Of a stretch of DNA of 48,740 bases, positions 35,373 to 41,524 are shown piece by piece. The DNA comes from Burkholderiaceae bacterium (GTDB lineage Bacteria; Pseudomonadota; Gammaproteobacteria; Burkholderiales; Burkholderiaceae_C). Where the stretch lies: positions 1-48,740 of the forward strand of contig JADMJJ010000032.1 of assembly GCA_018780645.1 (NCBI GenBank), given 5' to 3'. The notes beneath the pieces are model-generated. The model was given only the letters and a program-made list of their open reading frames with translations, was not told the origin of the DNA and did no database searches. The position numbers and the translations under genes are program-made. Every line of letters starts with the position of its first letter. Positions within the stretch are counted from its first letter, which is position 1.

Positions 35373-35680
35373 ATGAACGCCACGACAACGGGTTTGAAGG
35401 CCGTGGCCTGGGGTGCCGCCGCGTCCGAGGCACGGCCAGGCCGCTGGTTCACACCGGGCCTGGCGGCGCCGGAGGAGCATGTCGGCGATCTGCCCTCCAG
35501 CCTGGGCTTCATCGGCCTGCGGGCGGCCTTCCGGGCCACCGGCGGAACGGCCCGCGCCGATGACCTGGCGCGCCTGCTGGAGTACCGGCGCAGCGCCGAC
35601 GGCCGGTGGACCTGCTGGAGTCCAAGCTGAACGCGGTGCTCGGCGCGGCGCGTGCCGATCGCTCCATCGCGACCGGGTGA
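35373..35680 (+). pseudogene. Unknown small protein with apparent frameshift near 35605
   Basis: GGAGG precedes the ATG at 35373. The first frame gives 85 residues ending ADGRWTCWSPS. The last seven look unnatural. Restoring one G in CCGGTGG at about 35605 continues the protein as ADGRVDLLESKLNAVLGAARADRSIATG and stops at 35680, with the TGA overlapping the GTG start of the next gene (GTGA), as expected in an operon. So the intact gene would code ~102 residues: an Arg/Ala-rich helical protein (SLGFIGLRAAFRATGGTARADDLARLLE). I do not recognise the family. The base loss may be real, programmed, or a sequencing error. Confidence 0.6.
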
Positions 35681-36162
35681 GGGGTCACCTCGCGTTGCTG
35701 CTGGCGGCACTGCTGAGCGCCGGGGGAGCGGCTGCCTCCGATGCGGCACAGGCGCTGCACCGAAGCCAGCGCACCCTGGCGGTGGCGCTTCGCCACAATG
35801 ACTTTCAGCAGCCGCTGTGCAGCTATGCCTATGGCTACGGCCTGCCGGCACGGCTGGCAATGCAGACCTATCTGAGCCTGGCCGGCCGCGGCAAGATCGG
35901 CTTTAGCCAGACCTCCGAGCGAGCAGGTGCGCCGCCCCGGCCGATCGACGGCCTGCACGCGGCGATTGAACGCAACACGATGCGGCACTACCTGGCCCTG
36001 GGCGCCTATATGGACAGCCTGTCAGCTCCGGCGGCGACGCGCAACGAGCAGCGCCTGGCCGCCTGGTTCGACGCCACCGAGCGCTATGCGCTCCAGTTGC
36101 ATGAGATGGAGCGCGACGACTACCTGAGCATGCAGCGCAAGGAGTTGCGGCTTCAGCCCTGA
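35677..36162 (+). CDS. Unknown exported protein
   Basis: 161 residues from the GTG at 35677, which gives a good signal peptide (VRGHLALLLAALLSAGGAAAS); GGG lies close upstream and the start overlaps the stop of the preceding gene. The mature part is helical and charged: AQALHRSQRTLAVALRH, a Tyr-rich patch CSYAYGYG, and AAWFDATERYALQLHEMERDDYLSMQRKEL. Single cysteine. No named family recognised. Probably periplasmic. Its 3' end overlaps the convergent amber-interrupted gene by 10 bp. Confidence 0.65.
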   Translation: MRGHLALLLAALLSAGGAAASDAAQALHRSQRTLAVALRHNDFQQPLCSYAYGYGLPARLAMQTYLSLAGRGKIGFSQTSERAGAPPRPIDGLHAAIERNTMRHYLALGAYMDSLSAPAATRNEQRLAAWFDATERYALQLHEMERDDYLSMQRKELRLQP

Positions 36163-36812
36163 GACGGCCGGACTTGCCTTTCGGGCGGCGCGTTGCCACG
36201 CCGGGTCGGCTCGCCCGGTTGACTGCGAGGTGTGTCCACCGGCCTCGTCACGGTGGGCTGGGGCGCGCGCTCATGGCGCGAGCGAATGTTGTCCTGCTGC
36301 TCGGCCGCGCGGGGGTAACGCTCGCCCGAGTAGGGCCGCTGCTGCGCCCAGTCCAGGCCCCAGTGATCGCCCCAGCGCGGCGGCGCGTCGGCACGCCAGC
36401 CGCGGAAGTACGGCGGGGGCTGGCGGTAGTAGCGCACCGGCACGCGCAGCACGAACACCGGCACCAGGTCCCGATCCACGCGGCGCCAGGGGCCGTCATA
36501 CCAGACGCTCTCGTACCAGTCGTCGTTCTGATAGACCCAGTACTGGCCCTCGTAGAAGAAATAGTTCGAGTTCGCCCCCGGAGCGTAATAGACCGGCTAG
36601 CCTGGCACGGCCACCATCCTTGGGTAGCTGGGCATATTGATGCCGATGTCGATGCCGGGCAGTTGTATGCCGATGCCGACACTGACCTGGGCCTGCGCGG
36701 TAGGCGCCTGACCCAGCAGCGCCAGACCGAGGGTCAAGGCGGATGCCGATACCAGCCTGGACAGACGGTGGCTGGTCTGGGCCGAACTGCGGGTTTGGGC
36801 ACGGAGTGGCAT
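36153..36812 (-). pseudogene. Exported YxxP-rich protein interrupted by in-frame amber codon
   Basis: From the ATG at 36812 (AAGGG upstream) the frame encodes signal peptide ...SALTLGLALLGQAPTAQA, then VSVGIGIQLPGIDIGINMPSYPRMVAVPG, a TAG at 36599-36597 (codon 72), and continues in the same frame without further stop for 147 codons: PVYYAPGANSNYFFYEGQYW, VYQNDDWYESVWYDGPWRRV, RYYRQPPPYFRGW and a Pro/Arg-rich tail. The pattern around the stop (VAVPG-x-PVYYAPG) is that of secreted Tyr/Pro-rich proteins in which the missing residue is Tyr, so TAC or TAT has become TAG. It is one gene split by a single base, not two genes. Confidence 0.75.
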
Positions 36813-36895
36813 GGAGATCCCTTTCAAACTGCGCCTAAGTGCGGCGACATCGTGCCGGATGTGCCACAGTCTGCGCGCAAGACATCTCGCCTGTA

Positions 36896-36912
36896 GGTGC
36901 GTTGGCACACAG
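36896..36912 (+). promoter_or_regulatory. Crp-like palindrome, site 8 (upstream of amber-interrupted gene / MCE operon)
   Basis: GGTGCGTTGGCACACAG; reverse complement CTGTGTGCCAACGCACC, with both arms one or two bases from ideal. It lies in the 242-bp divergent region 36813-37054, 84 bp before the leftward gene and 47 bp before a small rightward open frame. Confidence 0.5.
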
Positions 36913-36959
36913 ACGGACGCCGCGCCTCCGGTCAAGCTGCAGGCTTTGCAGGGCCTCCC

Positions 36960-37055
36960 ATGCGCGACAAGAAAATCCTCGGGCAGTTCACGGCCTGGGC
37001 GAACCCAGAACCCCGTCTGCCCGATGTGCGGACACTAGAAACCCGCGCGAGCTGA
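36960..37055 (+). CDS. Possible 31-residue upstream peptide coupled to MlaE-like gene
   Basis: ATG at 36960 opens a 31-codon frame (MRDKKILGQFTAWANPEPRL..., ending VRTLETRAS) whose TGA shares its last A with the ATG of the permease gene (TGATG). Such a stop-start overlap is typical of translational coupling, and the permease has no clear ribosome-binding site of its own. No strong Shine-Dalgarno precedes this frame either. Could be a real leader peptide or chance. Confidence 0.3.
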   Translation: MRDKKILGQFTAWANPEPRLPDVRTLETRAS

Positions 37056-38149
37056 TGCAGCCGGCCGCCCTCATTGCAGCGGCCGACGGCGCCTGGGCGC
37101 TGTCGGGCAGCTGGACCGTGGGCGGCCTGGGCAGTTGGCCGACCCGGCTGCAGACCCTGGCCTGCAACAGCGGCCCCCAGGTACTGGACGGCCAGCAGCT
37201 GGAGGCCATGGACAGTGCCGGCGCCTGGGTGCTGCAGCGCTGGTTGACCAGCCACGACGCCACGGCCGAACCGAAGCATTGGCCGCCACGCCTGCTGGCC
37301 CTGCTGGAGCGGGTGGCCGGCCATGCCGCCGAGCCCCTGCCCCAGCCGCCCCGCCACGGCCTGCTGGAGCGCACCGGCCGCAGCGCCGTCGCGGCCGGCG
37401 AGCAGGCCTGGGCACTGCTGCACTTCATCGGCGAGACCGCCGTCGCGGCCCTGGGTCTGTTGCGGCATCCGCAACGGATGCGCTGGCGCACGCTGCTGCG
37501 CCAGATCGAGATCGACGGCTTCGATGCGCTACCCATCATCGGGCTGACGGCCTTTCTGATCGGCGTCGTCGTTGCCTACCAGGGCGCCGACCAGCTGCGC
37601 CACTACGGCGCCAACATCTTTGTTGTCGATCTGGTCGGCTACGCGATGCTGCGCGAGTTCGCGCCGCTGATCACGGCCATCATCATCGCCGGCCGCTCCG
37701 GCTCGGCCTATGCGGCGCAGATCGGCACCATGGCGGTGACCGAGGAGGTCGATGCGATGCGCACTCTGGACATCGCCCCTATCGAGCTGCTGGTGCTGCC
37801 CAAGCTGCTGGCCCTGGCCATCGCCCTGCCCTTGCTGACCGTGTTTGCCGACATCGCCGGCGTGTTCGGCGGCATGGTGATGGCGCGCTCGCAGCTGGGC
37901 ATTGGCTTTCACGAATTCCTGGCCCGCTTCGGCACCGAGATGCAGGGGCCCACGCTGCTGATCGGCATCGGCAAGTCGCTGGTGTTCGCTGTGATCATCG
38001 TGCTGATCGGCTGCTTCCAGGGCTTTCGCACCCGGGGCAGCGCCGACAGCGTCGGGCGCCAGACCACACTCAGCGTGGTGCAGGGCATCTTCCTGGTGAT
38101 CGTGGCGGACGCGCTGTTCTCGGTCGTTTTCAACCTGCTGGGTATCTAG
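37055..38149 (+). CDS. STAS-MlaE fusion, MCE-type ABC permease
   Basis: 364 residues from the ATG at 37055. Residues ~1-75 form a STAS-like (MlaB) domain (WALSGSWTVGGLGSWPTRL, VLDGQQLEAMDSAGAWVLQRWL); residues ~105-364 are MlaE: GFDALPIIGLTAFLIGVVVAYQ, YAMLREFAPLITAIIIAGRSGSAYAAQIGTM, TEEVDAMRTLDIAPIELLVLPKLLAL, and MQGPTLLIGIGKSLVFAVIIVLIGC. The fusion places the MlaB-like regulator and permease in one chain. Works with the ATPase, MlaD-like substrate-binding protein and lipoprotein downstream to move phospholipids or other hydrophobic molecules across the envelope. Confidence 0.93.
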   Translation: MQPAALIAAADGAWALSGSWTVGGLGSWPTRLQTLACNSGPQVLDGQQLEAMDSAGAWVLQRWLTSHDATAEPKHWPPRLLALLERVAGHAAEPLPQPPRHGLLERTGRSAVAAGEQAWALLHFIGETAVAALGLLRHPQRMRWRTLLRQIEIDGFDALPIIGLTAFLIGVVVAYQGADQLRHYGANIFVVDLVGYAMLREFAPLITAIIIAGRSGSAYAAQIGTMAVTEEVDAMRTLDIAPIELLVLPKLLALAIALPLLTVFADIAGVFGGMVMARSQLGIGFHEFLARFGTEMQGPTLLIGIGKSLVFAVIIVLIGCFQGFRTRGSADSVGRQTTLSVVQGIFLVIVADALFSVVFNLLGI

Positions 38150-38150
38150 C

Positions 38151-38945
38151 GTGGACACCGTCGACAATGTCATCGAACTCCGCAAGGTCGGCACACGCTT
38201 CGGCAGCCATATCGTCCATGCCGATCTGGACCTGGACGTGCGGCGCGGCGAGATCCTGGCGATTGCCGGCGGCAGCGGCTCGGGCAAGTCGGTGCTGCTG
38301 CGCGAGATGATTCTGCTGCAGCGGCCCAGCTCGGGCAGCATCCGCCTGTTCGGCGACGACCTGGCCACCTTGACCGAAGCGCAGACCCATGAATTGCGCC
38401 AGCGCTGGGGCGTGATGTTCCAGAAGGGCGGCCTGTTCGGTGCGCTGACGGTGCGCGCCAATGTCGGCCTGCCCATGCGCGAGCACAGCGCGCTCGATGA
38501 CACCACCATCGACGAGATCGCCGAATGGAAGCTCGCGCTGACCGGGCTGCCACCCGATGCTGGCCTGAAGCTGCCCGGTGAGCTGAGCGGCGGCATGCTC
38601 AAGCGCGCCTCGCTCGCCCGCGCGCTGGCGCTGGACCCCGAGCTGCTGTTCCTCGACGAGCCGACCTCTGGGCTGGACCCGGCCAGCTCGGCCGGCGTCG
38701 ATGAGCTGATCCTCAGCACCCATGCGTTGTATGGCCTGACGGTGGTGATGATCACCCACGATCTGGGTCTGCTGTGGGGCGTCAGCCACCGGGTGGCGGT
38801 GCTGGGCGAGGGCCGGGTGCTGGCCATAGGCACGATGGAGGAGCTGTCACACCACCAGCACCCCATCGTGCAGGCCTATTTTGTGGACACGCGCGCGGGC
38901 AGACCCGGCGCCAAAGAGGAGATACCGGCGTGGAAGACAAGGTGA
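38151..38945 (+). CDS. MlaF-type ABC ATPase
   Basis: 264 residues from the GTG one base after the permease stop. Intact Walker A GGSGSGKSV, Q-loop VMFQKGGLFGALTV (typical MlaF), signature LSGGMLKRASLARALAL, Walker B LLFLDEPTSGLDP and H-loop ITHDLGLL. The FQKGGLF phrase distinguishes MCE-linked ATPases from LolD/MacB. Powers lipid transport through the MlaE-like permease. The following gene starts 16 bp inside its end. Confidence 0.95.
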   Translation: MDTVDNVIELRKVGTRFGSHIVHADLDLDVRRGEILAIAGGSGSGKSVLLREMILLQRPSSGSIRLFGDDLATLTEAQTHELRQRWGVMFQKGGLFGALTVRANVGLPMREHSALDDTTIDEIAEWKLALTGLPPDAGLKLPGELSGGMLKRASLARALALDPELLFLDEPTSGLDPASSAGVDELILSTHALYGLTVVMITHDLGLLWGVSHRVAVLGEGRVLAIGTMEELSHHQHPIVQAYFVDTRAGRPGAKEEIPAWKTR

Positions 38946-39868
38946 ACTATGGCGTGGTCGGAGCCTTTGTGCTGGCCCTCGGTGCGGCGCTGATCGGCGG
39001 CGTGCTGTGGCTGGCCGCGGGTCTGGGCGGGCAGCAGAGTACCGTGCCCTACCAGTCCATCGTGCAGGAATCGGTGGCCGGGTTGAACCTCGATGCGCCG
39101 GTCAAATACCTCGGCGTCAATGTCGGCAAGGTGATGAGCATTGCCATCGACCCGGCCGATCCGCGCCAGGTGCGCCTGCTGTTTCAGATCGAGACCGGCA
39201 CGCCGGTCAAGCGTGACACCGAGGCGGTGCTGAAGACCCAGGGGCTGACCGGCATCGCCTACGTCGAGCTCAATGGCGGCAGCGAGGGCTCGCCGCCGCT
39301 GCTGCCCACCGCGCAGGACCCGGTGCCGACAATCGTCTCCAAGCCCTCGCTGAGCGCCCGCCTGGAGAATGTGGCGACCAGCGTGCTGGCCAATGTGGAC
39401 CGCATGTCCACCAATCTGAATGCCATGTTCGACGCCGACAACCGCGCGGCGCTGAAGGCCACGCTGGCCGACGTCGCCTCGCTCGCCCATGCGCTGGCCG
39501 CCCAGCAGGGCGCGATCAGCGCCGGCATTGCCGACGCCGCCCGCACCGCTGCCCGCACCGCAAGCGCCAGCGAGCAGCTGGCGCCGACCCTGGCACAGAT
39601 CAGCAGCAGCGCCGAGGCGGTGCGCAAGATGGCCGATGCCGCCGCGCTGGCCAGCGTCGGCGCCGGCCGGGCCGCAGACGCCGCTGCCAGTGGGGTGCTG
39701 CGCCTCAGCAACGAAACCATGCCCGAGGTCGAGCGCCTGCTGCAGGAGCTGAACCAGCTCGCCAGCGCGATGCGCCGCTTCAGCGAACAGACCGAACGCA
39801 CACCGAGCAGCCTGATCCTGGGCGGCCCGGCCCGGCCACCCGGCCCCGGAGAAAAGTCCACACCATGA
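38930..39868 (+). CDS. MlaD-family (MCE) substrate-binding protein
   Basis: 312 residues from a GTG at 38930 with GAGGAG 8 bp upstream. N-terminal anchor YGVVGAFVLALGAALIGGVLWLA (7-29), then one MCE domain (~35-130: YQSIVQESVAGLNLDAPVKYLGVNVGKV, LLFQIETGTPVKRDTEAVLKTQGLTGIAYVEL). A long helical region with Ala-rich heptads follows (~150-290), the stalk seen in single-MCE proteins that span the periplasm. Pro-rich end. Forms the hexameric lipid-binding ring of the transporter. Overlaps the lipoprotein gene by 4 bp. Confidence 0.94.
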   Translation: MEDKVNYGVVGAFVLALGAALIGGVLWLAAGLGGQQSTVPYQSIVQESVAGLNLDAPVKYLGVNVGKVMSIAIDPADPRQVRLLFQIETGTPVKRDTEAVLKTQGLTGIAYVELNGGSEGSPPLLPTAQDPVPTIVSKPSLSARLENVATSVLANVDRMSTNLNAMFDADNRAALKATLADVASLAHALAAQQGAISAGIADAARTAARTASASEQLAPTLAQISSSAEAVRKMADAAALASVGAGRAADAAASGVLRLSNETMPEVERLLQELNQLASAMRRFSEQTERTPSSLILGGPARPPGPGEKSTP

Positions 39869-40497
39869 ACATTCCTCACCAACTCCGCGTGGGCCTTGTG
39901 CTGAGCGGCCTGGCCCTGCTGGCCGGCTGCGGCTCACTGCTGCCCAAGCCGGCCGTGCCGCCCGTCCTGTATGCGCTGGACGACGTCACCGTCGTGGTCG
40001 CTGTGCAACCTGCTGCCTCGGCGCCGACCCTGATCATCAGCGCGCCCCGCGCCGCGGCCGGTTTCGACACCCGGCACATCGTCTATCAGCGCCAGCCGCA
40101 CCAGCTGGACTACTACGCGCAAAGCCAGTGGGCCGATACGCCGGCCCAGATGCTGGCGCCCATGCTGCTGCGCGCGCTGGAGCGCGGTGGCGCCTTCCGT
40201 GCAGTGTTGGCCGCGCCGGCCGCCGCAGCCGGCGACTACCGGCTGGACACCGAGCTGATACGGCTGCAGCAGGACTTCGCCGCCACGCCCAGCCGGGTGC
40301 GGCTGACGGTGCGCGCGGTGCTGGTCAACACGACCACGCGCCGCGCCGTGGCCGCGCGCGAGTTCGATGTCAGCATGGCAGCGCCCAGCGAGGATGCCTA
40401 TGGCGGCGTGCGGGCGGCCAATCAGGCGGCACGGGCGCTGCTGGGGGAGCTGGCCCTGTTCTGCGCCCAGGCGCTTGGTCCGGCCTCACTGCCCTGA
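39865..40497 (+). CDS. ABC-type transport auxiliary lipoprotein (PqiC-like)
   Basis: 210 residues. Signal and lipobox LAGC (MNIPHQLRVGLVLSGLALLAGC), then the domain of MCE-associated auxiliary lipoproteins (PqiC/DUF330 group): PPVLYALDD, RHIVYQRQPHQLDYYAQSQWADTPAQMLAPMLLRALERGGAF, YRLDTELIRLQQDF. ATGA overlap with the MlaD-like gene. Sits on the periplasmic face of the outer membrane and completes the MCE conduit; no MlaC or MlaA gene is present in this window. Confidence 0.92.
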   Translation: MNIPHQLRVGLVLSGLALLAGCGSLLPKPAVPPVLYALDDVTVVVAVQPAASAPTLIISAPRAAAGFDTRHIVYQRQPHQLDYYAQSQWADTPAQMLAPMLLRALERGGAFRAVLAAPAAAAGDYRLDTELIRLQQDFAATPSRVRLTVRAVLVNTTTRRAVAAREFDVSMAAPSEDAYGGVRAANQAARALLGELALFCAQALGPASLP

Positions 40498-40504
40498 TGG
40501 AAGG

Positions 40505-41524
40505 TCATTCTTCGATCGGCGCCACCGTCACCGCCACCCGCGGCTGGGCCTTGCCGCCGCCGCGTATCACGCCGCGCAGCGGCGCCACATCGGCATAGTC
40601 GCGGCCCCAGGCCAGGGTCACATGGTCATGGCCGGCGACGACGTCGTTGGTCGGGTCCAGCGCCAGCCAGCCCAGTTCCGGGCACCAGACTGCGACCCAG
40701 GCATGTGAGGCATCGGCGCCGACCAGCCGCGGCTGGCCGGCGGCCGGATGCGTCAGCAGATAGCCGCTGACATAGCGTGCCGCCAGGCCCAGCGAGCGGC
40801 AGGCGCCGATCATCACGTGGGCAAAGTCCTGGCAGACGCCGCTGCGCAGCGTCAGCACTTCGGGCGCCCGCGTATCGACCTGGGTGCTCAAGGGCTTGTA
40901 GGCAAACTGCTCATTGATCAGGCTCATCAGCGCGTAGGCGCCTTCGGCCAGCGGCCGGCCGGGCGTGAAGGCCTCGCGGCCAAAGGCGGCCAGGGCGGCA
41001 TCGCGTGGCGCAAAGTGCGAGGCCAGCGTGAACTCCACCGCCTCGCTGCGCACCGCACCGGCGTGGTAGCGCAGCGATTCGGCCACTTCCTCCCACGGCG
41101 GGCTGAGCCGCAGATGCAGCTCGGGCGCGGCCGCCAGACCGGCCTCGAACACGCTGGTCACCGACAGCCGCTCATGCACATGCTCATGGCTGAAGACCAG
41201 GCGCATATTGCCCCAGGGGTCCAGGCTCAAGGGGTTGCGCGTGCCATCGCCGTCCAGATCCTTGTCGTCCAGTTCGACCGTGCAGTCGGGCAGCGGATCT
41301 ATCGTCAAGCGCCAGTTACGCACCTGCTGCCAGGGCGTGACGCGCGGGCTCAGGCAGGCGAGGTGATGGGCCAGCTCGACCGGCACATCGTAGTCATAGA
41401 CGGTTTCATGCTCGACGCGTAGCCAGCGCAGCGGCGGCGATGCATCGGGCTCTCCCTGCGTCTGGCTTTGCGATTGGCCTTGGCCCTCGCCTTGAGATTG
41501 CGACTGTGACTGTCCGGCGTTCAT
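40505..41524 (-). CDS. Transglutaminase-like protease-fold protein
   Basis: 339 residues from the ATG at 41524, which overlaps the TGA of the upstream gene (ATGA). The first 28 residues are a low-complexity Gln/Ser/Gly run (GQSQSQSQGEGQGQSQSQTQGE) of repeats. Then a bacterial transglutaminase N-terminal beta domain (~33-150: LRVEHETVYDYDVPVELAHH) and a transglutaminase core with triad Cys231 (RSGVCQDFAHVMI), His274 (ASHAWVAVW) and Asp290 (LALDPTND). Member of the cp-ATP-grasp/alpha-E/TGase gene cluster; likely cleaves or ligates an amide in the product of the ATP-grasp enzymes. Last gene of the leftward operon. Confidence 0.93.
   Translation of the reverse strand: MNAGQSQSQSQGEGQGQSQSQTQGEPDASPPLRWLRVEHETVYDYDVPVELAHHLACLSPRVTPWQQVRNWRLTIDPLPDCTVELDDKDLDGDGTRNPLSLDPWGNMRLVFSHEHVHERLSVTSVFEAGLAAAPELHLRLSPPWEEVAESLRYHAGAVRSEAVEFTLASHFAPRDAALAAFGREAFTPGRPLAEGAYALMSLINEQFAYKPLSTQVDTRAPEVLTLRSGVCQDFAHVMIGACRSLGLAARYVSGYLLTHPAAGQPRLVGADASHAWVAVWCPELGWLALDPTNDVVAGHDHVTLAWGRDYADVAPLRGVIRGGGKAQPRVAVTVAPIEE

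Noticed and set aside
36153-36479. Separate 108-codon gene starting MDRDLVPVFVLRV
   Set aside because: It is the in-frame continuation of the amber-interrupted protein, whose reading frame is open from the TAG through this start.
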